Source: Polynucleobacter sp. MWH-Braz-FAM2G (lineage in GTDB: Bacteria > Pseudomonadota > Gammaproteobacteria > Burkholderiales > Burkholderiaceae). From it: 64,000 bases of DNA. Below the pieces are notes generated by a model that saw nothing but the letters and a program-made list of their open reading frames with translations, had not been told where the DNA came from and did not search any database. A program made the translations under genes and the position numbers. The stretch spans positions 1,054,001-1,118,000 of the forward strand of contig NZ_CP061300.1 in assembly GCF_018687635.1 (NCBI RefSeq). The letters run 5' to 3'. Below, piece after piece: positions 1 to 9,297 of this stretch. Within the stretch, counting starts at the first letter, position 1. Each line of letters begins with the position of its first letter.

Positions 1-1133
<1,133 letters not shown>

Positions 1134-1144
1134 TTTGCTGGCGT

Positions 1145-1450
1145 ATGCGAATTGTCATCTACTCCATGCTGGTACTGCTAATCGCAATCCAGTACCCACT
1201 TTGGCTGGGCAAGGGTGGATGGCTGAAGGTTTATGAGATGGAGCGCCAGGTAGAGCTCCAAGAGGCAAAAAATAGCCTCTTGGCTCTCCGTAATGCCAAA
1301 TTATCAGGCGATGTTAAAGACCTGAAGGATGGCACCCGTGCCATTGAAGAGCGGGCTCGTGTAGAGCATGGCTTGATCAAAGATGGTGAATATTTTGTGC
1401 AAATACTGCCTGCAGATAAATTGTCAGATACTCAAGCCACTAAGCAGTAA
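1145..1450 (+). CDS. ftsB: Cell division protein FtsB
   Basis: A 101-residue bitopic membrane protein. One hydrophobic segment (about residues 3-20) is followed by a heptad-like coiled coil (about 30-70), then the conserved ERARVEHGLIKDGEYF stretch typical of the FtsB/DivIC family. FtsB forms the divisome FtsQLB complex that controls septal peptidoglycan synthesis. Position directly after eno is the usual genomic context. It ends 4 bp before the convergent hslO stop codon. Confidence 0.92.
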   Translation: MRIVIYSMLVLLIAIQYPLWLGKGGWLKVYEMERQVELQEAKNSLLALRNAKLSGDVKDLKDGTRAIEERARVEHGLIKDGEYFVQILPADKLSDTQATKQ

Positions 1451-1454
1451 ATTT

Positions 1455-2435
1455 TCAATGGCCACTTGAAGGTGGTCGTGTGGCATCGCTTAATAAGTCC
1501 GTTTTAAATACTTGCAGACAATCAACCGCGTCAAAGCGATAAGGCTTTGCACAAAAATCACAAATCGTTTCAACAGCTCCTTGTTCTGCGAGGATGCTTT
1601 GCACCTCTTCTTCGCCTAGCATGCGCAAAATATCCGCTACTTTGTTACGTGAGCAATGGCAGGAGAATCGAATAGGACGTGTAGGGAAGCTACGAACTCC
1701 GTTTTGAGCAGATTCTTCCAAAAAAAGGCGTCTTAAAATGGTTTCGGGAGGGAGATTTAATAACTCTTCATTAGTGATGGTCTCCCCTAGAGTCTGAATG
1801 CGTGACCAGCCCTCAGCGGCGGTTTGAGGATCTAGATGCGCATGTCCACCTGAGTTTGGTAGGCGTTGCAGCAATAAGCCCCCAATATGTGTGTCATTTG
1901 AAGCTAACCAAATGCGAGTGTCCAATTGCTCTGAATTATGCATATAGAGTGCTATCGCTTCAGCAGCGCTACTTACAGGCTTCACAACTGTGCCCTGGTG
2001 CTCTTGCAATGCCACGATGCCTTGATAAGGGGGTTGTCCAGGTTCGCGATCTGATGGGTCTAGGGTAATGACCAATCTACCACTTTGTGTTGCATCCAAA
2101 AGGTCAGCAAGAGTTGCATCTGGGGCAATTTCTGAGGGATCAACAGATAGCTTTACCGTAGCCCTCATCGATAAATCAGATTTACATTCAACTACCAGCA
2201 GTTGAATAGGGCCTTTGCTTTGCGCCTGAATAATAAGGGTGCCGTCAAACTTCAGGCTGGCACTGAGCAGGGTGGCCGCACCAACAAAATCACCGAGAAT
2301 TCGACGCACAGCAGGGGGGTCGTTACGACGCTCTAAAACAGCTTGCCAGGCACTACCAATCGAGACTATTTCCCCACGAACTGGAGCTCCATCACATATA
2401 AATACAAGTAATTCATTCATAGACAAAGTATCCAC
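1455..2435 (-). CDS. hslO: Redox-regulated chaperone Hsp33
   Basis: Hsp33 is a cytosolic holdase activated by oxidative unfolding. The N-terminal domain begins MNELLVFICDGAPVRGEIV. The C-terminal zinc site is visible as CHC near residue 260 and CDFC near residue 291, the four cysteines that act as the redox switch. The open frame begins with GTG at 2435, but an ATG at 2420 (MNELLVF) aligns better with family N-termini; no strong ribosome site decides between them. Length, about 320 residues, is normal. It is divergent from gltX with a 49-bp gap. Confidence 0.93.
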   Translation of the reverse strand: MDTLSMNELLVFICDGAPVRGEIVSIGSAWQAVLERRNDPPAVRRILGDFVGAATLLSASLKFDGTLIIQAQSKGPIQLLVVECKSDLSMRATVKLSVDPSEIAPDATLADLLDATQSGRLVITLDPSDREPGQPPYQGIVALQEHQGTVVKPVSSAAEAIALYMHNSEQLDTRIWLASNDTHIGGLLLQRLPNSGGHAHLDPQTAAEGWSRIQTLGETITNEELLNLPPETILRRLFLEESAQNGVRSFPTRPIRFSCHCSRNKVADILRMLGEEEVQSILAEQGAVETICDFCAKPYRFDAVDCLQVFKTDLLSDATRPPSSGH

Positions 2436-2484
2436 TTTTTTTGCGTTTTAGTCATTTTGAGCCCGACCTGAGATAATCCTATTT

Positions 2485-3882
2485 ATGCATATTCGTACAC
2501 GTTTCGCCCCAAGTCCCACGGGCTTTATTCATCTGGGAAATCTTCGCAGCGCTCTCTACCCATGGGCTTTTGCGCGCCATAACAAAGGTGACTTCATTCT
2601 TCGAATAGAAGATACCGATGTAGAGAGATCTACACAGGAGGCGGTTGATGTCATCCTCGAAGGAATGTCCTGGTTGGGCCTGGATTTAGATGAGGGGCCA
2701 ATTTATCAGATGCAGCGTATCGATCGATATCGTGAAGTGATTAAGCAAATGCTGGATTCTGGTTTGGCATATCCTTGCTACATGAGCGAAGACGAGCTCA
2801 ATCGTTTGCGTGATCAGCAAATGGAAAATAAGGAAAAGCCTCGCTACAACGGCTTGTGGAGACCGGAGCCTGGCAAAACATTGCCCCCCATTCCTCAGGG
2901 TATCAATCCAGTTATTCGCTTTAAGAACCCAATAGGTGGGTCAGTGATTTGGAATGATGCTGTCAAGGGTCAGATCGAAATCAGCAATGATGAGCTAGAT
3001 GATTTAGTAATTGCTAGACCCGATGGAACTCCCACCTACAACTTCTGCGTCGTTGTGGACGATCTTGATATGAAAATCACTCACGTCATTCGAGGAGATG
3101 ATCATGTCAATAACACGCCAAGGCAAATTAACATCATGAAAGCACTGGGAGGAACGCCCCCTGTTTATGCTCATTTACCGACAGTTTTAAATGATGCCGG
3201 TGAAAAAATGAGTAAACGTAATGGTGCTATGAGCGTACGAGATTATCAAAAAGCAGGTTACTTACCAGAAGCTATTTTGAATTATCTTGCCCGTTTAGGG
3301 TGGTCACATGGTGATGCTGAAGTGTTTACCAAGGAGCAATTCGTTGATTGGTTTGATTTGGAAAGTTTAGGTCGTTCACCAGCTCAACATAATCCAGAAA
3401 AATTACTTTGGTTAAATCATCAATATATTCAAAAATCTGATCCCGCTCAGTTGGCATTGGCAACTAAACCATTTGCTCATGAACTTGGTATTGATACTGA
3501 GAATGGTCCCGACTTTGTTCAGGTAGTAGGTTTATTAAAAGACCGCGCAAATACCTTGATTGAAATTGCAGAAGGGTCAAAGCTTTTCTATTTACCTGCA
3601 CCAAATTTAAATGCTGATCAAATAAAAGAAAACATCCCTGAAGTGGTTATTCCTGCGTTAAAAGATTTGGTTGAAGCAATCTCATTGTCAGAGCCATCCA
3701 AAGCTGCTTATGCTGCAATATTTAAGGAAGTCTTGGCCAAACATCAAATCAAAATGCCTGCTCTTGCAATGCCTGTTAGATACGCATTATTTGCTACTAC
3801 ACAAACCCCAGCAATTGATTCGGTATTGGTGGTGCTTGGCAAAGAGGAGGTTGTTAGCAGGCTTTCTAAGGTCATCCAGTAG
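2485..3882 (+). CDS. gltX: Glutamyl-tRNA synthetase
   Basis: Charges tRNA-Glu with glutamate. It is a class I synthetase: the HIGH-type signature appears as HLGN near residues 17-20 after RFAPSPTG, and the KMSKS loop as KMSKR near residues 240-244. Length 465 is typical of bacterial GluRS. A tRNA-Glu gene lies only about 190 bp downstream, so enzyme and substrate are neighbours. The C-terminal anticodon-binding region is A+T-rich but intact. Confidence 0.97.
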   Translation: MHIRTRFAPSPTGFIHLGNLRSALYPWAFARHNKGDFILRIEDTDVERSTQEAVDVILEGMSWLGLDLDEGPIYQMQRIDRYREVIKQMLDSGLAYPCYMSEDELNRLRDQQMENKEKPRYNGLWRPEPGKTLPPIPQGINPVIRFKNPIGGSVIWNDAVKGQIEISNDELDDLVIARPDGTPTYNFCVVVDDLDMKITHVIRGDDHVNNTPRQINIMKALGGTPPVYAHLPTVLNDAGEKMSKRNGAMSVRDYQKAGYLPEAILNYLARLGWSHGDAEVFTKEQFVDWFDLESLGRSPAQHNPEKLLWLNHQYIQKSDPAQLALATKPFAHELGIDTENGPDFVQVVGLLKDRANTLIEIAEGSKLFYLPAPNLNADQIKENIPEVVIPALKDLVEAISLSEPSKAAYAAIFKEVLAKHQIKMPALAMPVRYALFATTQTPAIDSVLVVLGKEEVVSRLSKVIQ

Positions 3883-3887
3883 AGAAT

Positions 3888-3917
3888 TTGCGCACCTGCA
3901 CAAAAATAGGATAAAAT
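3888..3917 (+). promoter_or_regulatory. Candidate sigma-70 promoter of the tRNA cluster
   Basis: TTGCGC at 3888-3893 and TAAAAT at 3912-3917 are separated by 18 bp and lie about 45 bp before tRNA-Ala. Position and composition fit a stable-RNA promoter; assigned by eye only. Confidence 0.35.
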
Positions 3918-3960
3918 CTTGGATTGTTTTAAGTGTCTTGTAGTTTTAAAGCGAGATTTA

Positions 3961-4036
<76 letters not shown>

Positions 4037-4068
4037 AGCATTTAAAATAGCCGTATGTTGTAGTCTAG

Positions 4069-4144
4069 GTCCCCATCGTCTAGAGGCCTAGGACATCACC
4101 CTTTCACGGTGAGTACGGGGGTTCGAATCCCCCTGGGGACGCCA
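4069..4144 (+). tRNA. tRNA-Glu (TTC)
   Basis: A 76-nt cloverleaf beginning GTCCCCATCGTCTAGAGG and ending with encoded CCA at 4142-4144. The anticodon loop CTTTCAC gives TTC. Acceptor GTCCCCA pairs with TGGGGAC. It lies 32 bp after tRNA-Ala and 52 bp before tRNA-Asp, probably in one transcript. Confidence 0.96.
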
Positions 4145-4196
4145 GTTTCTACTGGTAGATGTAAAGCTGTATGATGTTGCTTTTCTCGATGTATTT

Positions 4197-4273
4197 GGAG
4201 CGGTAGTTCAGTTGGTTAGAATATCGGCCTGTCACGCCGAGGGTCGCGGGTTCGAGTCCCGTCCGTTCCGCCA
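4197..4273 (+). tRNA. tRNA-Asp (GTC), integration site of the island
   Basis: A 77-nt cloverleaf. Acceptor GGAGCGG pairs with CCGTTCC (one G-U), the anticodon loop CTGTCAC gives GTC, and CCA is encoded at 4271-4273. Its last 14 bases are the start of a 16-bp repeat copied at 10681-10696, so the island was inserted at the tRNA 3' end and the gene was left functional. Confidence 0.96.
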
Positions 4274-4275
4274 AG
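4260..4275 (+). repeat. Attachment site, tRNA-side copy (16-bp direct repeat)
   Basis: CGTCCGTTCCGCCAAG is identical to 10681-10696, about 6.4 kb away. It covers the T-stem end, acceptor 3' strand, CCA and two further bases of tRNA-Asp, a standard core target of tyrosine integrases. Confidence 0.85.
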
Positions 4276-4317
4276 TCAATAGGTATTACAAGGGTTTGTA
4301 GAGATACAACACCCTTG

Positions 4318-4338
4318 TTACCAAAAGTATTACCAAAG
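4318..4338 (+). promoter_or_regulatory. Tandem TTACCAA pair, candidate integrase arm site (left)
   Basis: TTACCAA occurs at 4318 and again at 4330, about 43 bp inside the left attachment core. The same paired motif occurs at 7069/7082 and 10483/10496 with 13-bp spacing. Direct repeats flanking a core are what arm-type integrase binding sites look like; the assignment is inference. Confidence 0.4.
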
Positions 4339-4360
4339 ACCACCTTCGGGTGGTTTTTTC
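4337..4360 (+). terminator. Rho-independent terminator after tRNA-Asp
   Basis: The hairpin ACCACC-TTCG-GGTGGT is followed by six T. It lies inside the island, 63 bp after tRNA-Asp, and so replaces the terminator at 10703-10730 that probably served the tRNA operon before insertion. Confidence 0.75.
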
Positions 4361-4417
4361 TTTCCCATCACTTATCTTCTAGTATTAATATTAATAATCA
4401 ATAAAAAGAGAGAAGTC

Positions 4418-5788
4418 ATGAGCTGGAAATTTTGGGAAAACAAGCCCCGATCCAATGTCAAAGTGAAGCCGATCAGCTCCGAACCCTTGGGTGGAGCGGA
4501 TGTAATTAGAGCAATTTTTTCTCAAATTAGCTTACCCAGAGATCTCAAGGAAGCCAATATTTTCCTTTTTTCTGCATTTTTCAATCCTGCTCCACCATTT
4601 GATATGACTGTTAATCCGGATAACTCATTGAATCCGGAGATAGTTGAGCTTGCTAATACCTCGGGAAAGGTTCTCCAGCTTTGGAAGTGGTTTGAATCAG
4701 TCGATGAAAAATTTGGTAGTGTTGCTGGGCAGATGGTCAGAGATGATTGGTATGCACTTGGAGACAAGTTAGATCAAATGGGTGAGCCTGCTAATTCTGG
4801 GTTTAGAGACGCAATACAACATTACTTGGTTTTTATAAACGAAAGCATTACTGCTTTTATGGAGAAGCCGGAAAAAGATAAGGCTATTGTCACGAAGGAC
4901 GGAACTTCGTTACCCATTCCTTGGGCATATTTTCTTGCTATGAAATTTTTAGTACTTGATTCTTCCTCGCCGTTCTCTCATAAAACAGGCAAGGAAATTG
5001 ATGGTGAAGATTGGCAGCTAGCTGAGACACTGGTTTACTCAATGGAGGTTGCTACTGAAGCTTTTAATCTAATTTTAGCGAAATTAGATAGCTTTAATCC
5101 TGACAAGCTAATGCACTGGGAGTTCCATCAAGAAGACGCAGGTCCGTTTGAGGCCCACTTGATTCGGAGACACAATAATCCTCTGTTTGAGCCGGATAGA
5201 CAGGAAGTTAATGCAGCGGATGTATATCAGGCAAGAATAAAAGATTTAGAAATTTACGCAGACGTCCATTCAAAAATTAAAGCAGTTAAAAAAGTAATTT
5301 TTGATGATGAAATAACAGCTGAATATGAGGCTAACTTAAATACCTGCCGTGAAATCCTAGAGGATTGTATTGATGAAGCTCAGGATATGGGTAAGTATGG
5401 ATTACCGTTATACGAAGTAGCGACAATGATGCGAGCAGATGTTCTTGGAATTTGGAGAACGGCTAAAAAAGACAATCCTGAAGTTATAAAGCTTTTAGAC
5501 GAAGCAGAGGAGGTTTATAAAAATCAGGACTTTAGATCAAAGCCGGAATTAATCTGCTTAATATCAGGAAAATCAATGCCACCAGAAGATATTATTCCCA
5601 CCATTTTGTCCTTATCCAAAGATGAGGTTAAAAAGGGTGTTGAATTCTTTTCAAAGCATGATGATATGAGAAAAGTATTAAATGATGTACGAACTGGATG
5701 CTTAGATGTAGCTAGAGCAGCATTCAAGAGAGGGGCAAAACGAGATGATTTGAGTGAGAAGCTTGAAATTATCGGGGTATCGCTATGA
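4418..5788 (+). CDS. Island cargo protein of unknown function (456 aa)
   Basis: I do not recognise this protein. It is a soluble, acidic, mostly helical 456-residue protein without signal peptide or membrane segment. It begins MSWKFWENKPRS, with a basic aromatic tip, and has Trp-rich stretches (VLQLWKWF near residue 90). No nuclease, ATPase, helicase or toxin motif is visible. The start is supported by a purine-rich AAGAGAGAAG just upstream. It is the first gene of the island, transcribed away from tRNA-Asp and convergent with the next gene (16 bp gap). Restricted to an A+T-rich mobile element, so accessory; any defence or symbiosis role would be a guess. Confidence 0.8.
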   Translation: MSWKFWENKPRSNVKVKPISSEPLGGADVIRAIFSQISLPRDLKEANIFLFSAFFNPAPPFDMTVNPDNSLNPEIVELANTSGKVLQLWKWFESVDEKFGSVAGQMVRDDWYALGDKLDQMGEPANSGFRDAIQHYLVFINESITAFMEKPEKDKAIVTKDGTSLPIPWAYFLAMKFLVLDSSSPFSHKTGKEIDGEDWQLAETLVYSMEVATEAFNLILAKLDSFNPDKLMHWEFHQEDAGPFEAHLIRRHNNPLFEPDRQEVNAADVYQARIKDLEIYADVHSKIKAVKKVIFDDEITAEYEANLNTCREILEDCIDEAQDMGKYGLPLYEVATMMRADVLGIWRTAKKDNPEVIKLLDEAEEVYKNQDFRSKPELICLISGKSMPPEDIIPTILSLSKDEVKKGVEFFSKHDDMRKVLNDVRTGCLDVARAAFKRGAKRDDLSEKLEIIGVSL

Positions 5789-5804
5789 TCTTATGTGCTT
5801 CTAT

Positions 5805-6281
5805 TTAGAAGTTAGACATGTCCCTTAGGTCAACATCGCCCTTATTAAATTCTACCCATGCAATTTTATGTCGTTCGTACAAATCAAGATAGGGATCTAG
5901 CTTCGCTTTTGGGATGATATTAGTTTGTTTTATTTCTGCAAGAACTGGCAAAAGAACATCATCTTCTACCAAAAATGCAGAGCCAATGTAGGCGGTTTCT
6001 GCAAATGATAGAGCAGCATCAGCTGTAGACTCATCCAATTCATTACGCATTTGTTGGACATCATTTAGAAGTTTTAACCCAGCAGTCATTAAGATCAGCT
6101 TGGAGTATGGAGATTGGGTGTCAGAGACTACCCCTAGGATTTCTCTCAGCTCATTCTGATGAAACCACTCACTAAATGTTCTGCAAACCACGAGAGATCC
6201 ACCGGCAGATTCTATTTCTCTCGATAGCTCCGAAAGCTTGTCAACCATCTTTCTTTCTTTGCTTTTAAATATTCCAAACAT
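5805..6281 (-). CDS. Island cargo protein of unknown function (158 aa)
   Basis: A soluble 158-residue protein of unknown family, starting MFGIFKSKERKMVDKL and predominantly helical, with no recognisable catalytic motif. It is preceded 15 bp upstream by the membrane-protein gene at 6297-6926, with an AGGAT ribosome site in the gap, so the two are almost certainly co-transcribed. Both proteins begin with MFG, suggesting related N-termini or membrane-proximal action. Unknown function. Confidence 0.75.
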   Translation of the reverse strand: MFGIFKSKERKMVDKLSELSREIESAGGSLVVCRTFSEWFHQNELREILGVVSDTQSPYSKLILMTAGLKLLNDVQQMRNELDESTADAALSFAETAYIGSAFLVEDDVLLPVLAEIKQTNIIPKAKLDPYLDLYERHKIAWVEFNKGDVDLRDMSNF

Positions 6282-6296
6282 GAGAATCCTAGGTAT

Positions 6297-6926
6297 TTAT
6301 TTAAATGGATTAAATAGTAAAAGATAGGCTGTCAATCCGTAGGAGATCGCCATGCCCCTTAACAGTGGATTGCATACTACCTTTTCAACCCAGTCAACCT
6401 CAAGACCATTTTTCTTAATAATATCTTTGATAGCAGATTCACTTACAGGTGCATCGGGGTTATCTTCGTAATAATCTCTTAGTAGACTAATTCGTTTATC
6501 AATCTTATTCCTGTAGAAGAGTGTGAAAATGCTGTCCTTATATGCCATGACATCATCATCGCTCCAATATTTTGGGTGCTTGCTATTTAAATTCATAAGT
6601 CTAATTGCTTGCTGACCGCCTTTAACAACTAAAACTGCTTCTTCCTTACTTCTTCCATCCGCCGGAATTACATCAACAAGTAAATAAAATAAAAACATAA
6701 ATAATTTATCGATGTAAGTAACTGCAATTAGCCAGATAATTTCGCCCAAAAACAGGGCAATTAGAGATGCTCCAATCTGCAGTAGCCTGTTATCCGCAAG
6801 ACTTAATCCAATTCCATAATAAATAAATGGAAGAGCAAAAATTGCGACCAGCCTAAGAATGAACCAAGGTATGCCAAAAATTATTAAAAATAGCTTATTT
6901 GCTCTGTAATCAAGCATTCCAAACAC
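6297..6926 (-). CDS. Island membrane protein of unknown function (209 aa)
   Basis: The N-terminal half contains three or more hydrophobic segments (about residues 10-32, 34-50 and 52-85). A soluble charged domain (about 95-185) follows, then a last hydrophobic stretch (190-206). No transporter or enzyme signature is visible. It is the upstream member of a two-gene unit with the 158-aa gene. A small membrane partner plus a soluble partner in a mobile element resembles the architecture of some two-gene accessory modules, but no family is recognised. Confidence 0.75.
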   Translation of the reverse strand: MFGMLDYRANKLFLIIFGIPWFILRLVAIFALPFIYYGIGLSLADNRLLQIGASLIALFLGEIIWLIAVTYIDKLFMFLFYLLVDVIPADGRSKEEAVLVVKGGQQAIRLMNLNSKHPKYWSDDDVMAYKDSIFTLFYRNKIDKRISLLRDYYEDNPDAPVSESAIKDIIKKNGLEVDWVEKVVCNPLLRGMAISYGLTAYLLLFNPFK

Positions 6927-7015
6927 GGCGATTCCTTTTCATTCTTTATCTTATAACTATCATACAGCTTAATTTTGTATGCAAGACAATTGAGATGAGA
7001 AAGAAGTAGGAGTTA

Positions 7016-7090
7016 GGTTCCGCTTTATGGGCTGACTTTAATTGCCTATCGCATGGATTTTCGTAAAGTTACCAATCCTAGTTACCAAAA
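7016..7090 (+). repeat. Internal degenerate attachment-like site with TTACCAA pair
   Basis: GGTTCCGC at 7016-7023 matches the middle of the 16-bp core (GTTCCGC). TTACCAA copies lie at 7069 and 7082. The distance from GTTCCGC to the first TTACCAA is 52 bp here and 53 bp at the left end (4265 to 4318). This may be the relic of a second attachment site, which would make the island composite. The core match is only seven bases, so chance is possible. Confidence 0.3.
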
Positions 7091-7096
7091 ACTTTT

Positions 7097-7498
7097 CTAG
7101 TTAATAGCCGGTTTAACTTCTCTGCAAGAGTAGAAGGAGATAGGAAGGTCACGAATACCTTTTCTAAGGTCTCCTTTTAATTTGCTGAACGATAGGGTAG
7201 GTTGATTTGTAATTGAACATTCGATAAGCAAATCATTTGATATGCAATCTTTAAGTGAATAGTCATTAAGACTGTACTTTATGCCTCCAAAATATTCATT
7301 AACAATCAAAAATTCGTCTTGAAAGGTGCTTTTACATTCAAAAAACTTCTTTGTGGGATTTAATGATTGATATGTAATTACCATCCCAGCTAGTATTGCA
7401 AGTGATAAAGGTAGTGTCGAAGTTTTTGCTCTAAACATTTTATTTTTGCTAAATATTTTGATTTTAAAGGCGGAAGGGGGGGGTAGCTTTTCTTTCAT
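7097..7498 (-). CDS. Small membrane-anchored island protein (133 aa)
   Basis: An orphan protein with a basic N-terminus and one hydrophobic segment (about residues 27-44), then an extracytoplasmic domain with four cysteines (FFECK, LKDC, IECS, YSCRE) that could form two disulfides. A start at 7438 (MFRAKTSTLP) would give a shorter protein with a more signal-anchor-like N-terminus; no clear ribosome site favours either. Very A+T-rich. Function unknown. Confidence 0.6.
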   Translation of the reverse strand: MKEKLPPPSAFKIKIFSKNKMFRAKTSTLPLSLAILAGMVITYQSLNPTKKFFECKSTFQDEFLIVNEYFGGIKYSLNDYSLKDCISNDLLIECSITNQPTLSFSKLKGDLRKGIRDLPISFYSCREVKPAIN

Positions 7499-7898
7499 TT
7501 TAACTTTTTTAAGTATCTACTCAGCCACCTAAAAAACAAAATGAATCCACCGGATTCCGTGCAGCAAAGCCTTCTTGGTTGAAGCCCTATATGACTTATA
7601 AGTTCATAATTATTAAGGTTTAATACTTATACGTAAGACAACTATCTTAGTAAAACAACATATAAAGAAAAAACACCTAAGAAGCTTTTAACTTAAAAGA
7701 CAAACTTTGAAGTCTCTTTAAAGTATATATAGTGTGTATAAAATTTAAAAAAAACAATCATCTTGATGTCGCAAAGACTTTTCCATGGTGAACGTCTTTG
7801 AGGTATCCTATTTAATTTTGTCGACCCTCTTGTGGTCTCATGGCTTTAGCGGTCAATTACGAAAAATACTGATAATTAGGTCGTTCCTATGAGGTGCT
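7499..7898. other. A+T-rich intergenic region of the island
   Basis: A 400-bp stretch without a convincing gene. The A+T-rich half (7600-7760) contains TATATA-like promoter material. A short open stretch on the plus strand near 7521-7620 reads like coding sequence (ESTGFRAAKPSWLKPY) but has no start codon or ribosome site and may be a gene relic. No tRNA or strong terminator seen. Confidence 0.4.
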
Positions 7899-8258
7899 TT
7901 AGCGACTCATCCATTTGGTAATTTCATTCTCATGGTCGATTGAAACCGCATTTTTAGCCCCTTTGATGAGGTTTTGACCCTTCGCCATGCTCGATGAGCT
8001 TTGAGCTGCTCTACGGAGACTATTTACTAAATAAATACTGGCATCAGGATTGGAAAAGGCATCAACGGTAGCCTGAGCCATCATCATATGCAACTCCCCT
8101 AATCCTGATCCATCGAAAACAGCCTTAGAGTCGATTTTCTGTGCTTCAGTAAGGTAGAAACATACCGCTTCGCCTTTTAGATGAACTTGTTGGCTTAGTG
8201 GTTTATGAAGTGGGCAGGCTGATGCATGACATTTATCAAACTTAGGACATTCATTCAT
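7899..8258 (-). CDS. Cys-rich small protein of the island (119 aa)
   Basis: The open frame extends upstream to 8342, but that part overlaps the alpA-like gene. The ATG at 8258 lies 2 bp after its stop codon and gives MNECPKFDKCHASACPLHK. The N-terminus has a CPKFDKC...C-PLH cluster plus a later Cys, suggesting a metal-binding site. The rest is helical and Ser/Ala-rich. Likely translated with the upstream alpA-like gene. I recognise no family. Confidence 0.65.
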   Translation of the reverse strand: MNECPKFDKCHASACPLHKPLSQQVHLKGEAVCFYLTEAQKIDSKAVFDGSGLGELHMMMAQATVDAFSNPDASIYLVNSLRRAAQSSSSMAKGQNLIKGAKNAVSIDHENEITKWMSR

Positions 8259-8260
8259 TT

Positions 8261-8476
8261 TCAATTGAAATCTCCCTTGGCAAGGGAAGCAGAGGTTTGA
8301 AAATGATCGTCGATCCACTTCCAAACATCGGACTCTTTCCATACGGTGATGGACGCAGAGAGTTTTGTTGGTTTTGGAAATTGGTTTTGACTTACCTTTA
8401 GCCAGATTGTGCTTTTGGCTAGAGTGGTAATCCTAGAAACGTCTGCAATACGAAGAAGCTTATTTGTTGATTCCAT
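8261..8476 (-). CDS. AlpA-family helix-turn-helix regulator
   Basis: About 71 residues with the AlpA/MerR-like layout: LLRIADVSRITTLAKSTIW (helix-turn-helix), then FPKPTKL and VWKESDVWKWID. AlpA proteins in P4-type elements regulate integrase and act in excision. The frame is open to 8506, but the ATG at 8476 (MESTNKLLR) has a strong AAAGGA ribosome site, so I place the start there. It sits in a minus-strand run int - 244-aa protein - alpA - Cys-rich protein. A 29-bp operator-like element lies about 60 bp upstream (8539-8567). Confidence 0.85.
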   Translation of the reverse strand: MESTNKLLRIADVSRITTLAKSTIWLKVSQNQFPKPTKLSASITVWKESDVWKWIDDHFQTSASLAKGDFN

Positions 8477-8538
8477 TTGTGTTCCTTTCGGTTCGGTTAG
8501 ACACAAATAGATTTTCTGTTTTATAGCTCCTTAGTTAA

Positions 8539-8567
8539 ATTCATCACTTCAGTGTTGTCGATTTATT
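8539..8567 (-). promoter_or_regulatory. Operator-like element upstream of alpA (copy 1)
   Basis: A 29-bp sequence matching 10569-10597 at 26 of 29 positions, with an imperfect dyad around TCACTTCAGTG. It lies between the end of the 244-aa gene and the alpA start. The other copy lies upstream of int, so a shared regulator is likely. Confidence 0.5.
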
Positions 8568-9297
8568 TGCGTACTGACGAAGGCTTAACTCCCGTATGTT
8601 TCTCGAAGAATGCTCTTAGAGTGCTTTCCGACCACTTCAGCCGATTTCCTGATTGTGCATTTGCTTTTTGCAGATCTTCGCTTTGTAGCATTTCTTGTTT
8701 ATTCCGCTTATATGCAGGAATAACAGGTGGGGTTGGATAGGTCTTGATAACTAAAGTCCTGAATCTAATGTAATCCGCAGGATTTATTGCGACATTAGAT
8801 TTTGACTTCATAAGCTCTAAACACTCCTTGAGTGCCAGATGATTTTTTTCATATCTGTCATTTAATCCCTTGGTTTGAGAGGCTACTTTATTCAAGTTAT
8901 TTATGTGAACAGTTTCAAGCTTTTTTGTTATGGTCAGCTTATCCCTTCCAAGGAAGCTAGCAATTTGTTTTAAATTGGAATTTTCAATAATAAGATCTGC
9001 AAACAAATCGATTAATTCATCTTGTGGTAGTTTTGCAATCCCTATCTTCATTGCCTCTTTGGCTTGGTTACGCTTTTGAGCATCAAAGAATAATAGTGCT
9101 GGATTGTCCGAATTTAAAAAATCGTAATAGGGCATGTACAGCTCTAGTTCTTGTTCCAGATTTTTTTGTAATTTAGATTTTCTATTGGGCGATCTTTTTT
9201 GCTCATCCGAAATCTGATTTTCTAATTTGGATATTATTTCTTGAACCGATTTTCTCCATTCAGATATTTCAGTAAGCAATATTTTCTCTTTAAGCAT
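8563..9297 (-). CDS. Island protein of unknown function, helical (244 aa)
   Basis: Not recognised. A basic, helical protein with a probable coiled coil (about residues 10-55) and a stretch IENSNLKQIASFLGRDKLTI (about 105-125) that could form a helix-turn-helix. The C-terminal part, WSESTLRAFFEKHTG, is also helix-like. It starts 8 bp before the integrase stop codon, so it is translationally coupled to int. Position between int and alpA suggests a role in element maintenance rather than cargo. Confidence 0.7.
   Translation of the reverse strand: MLKEKILLTEISEWRKSVQEIISKLENQISDEQKRSPNRKSKLQKNLEQELELYMPYYDFLNSDNPALLFFDAQKRNQAKEAMKIGIAKLPQDELIDLFADLIIENSNLKQIASFLGRDKLTITKKLETVHINNLNKVASQTKGLNDRYEKNHLALKECLELMKSKSNVAINPADYIRFRTLVIKTYPTPPVIPAYKRNKQEMLQSEDLQKANAQSGNRLKWSESTLRAFFEKHTGVKPSSVRK

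Noticed and set aside
4149-4343. Minus-strand open frame of 64 codons across tRNA-Asp
   Set aside because: It is the antisense of the tRNA and terminator; the AERTGLEPATLGV-type peptide is a well-known false ORF over tRNA genes.
7521-7620. Short coding-like stretch in the island gap
   Set aside because: No start codon or ribosome site and only about 30 codons; left as a possible relic.
8552-8740. Plus-strand 62-codon frame
   Set aside because: Antisense to the 3' end of the 244-aa island gene and covers the repeated operator-like element.
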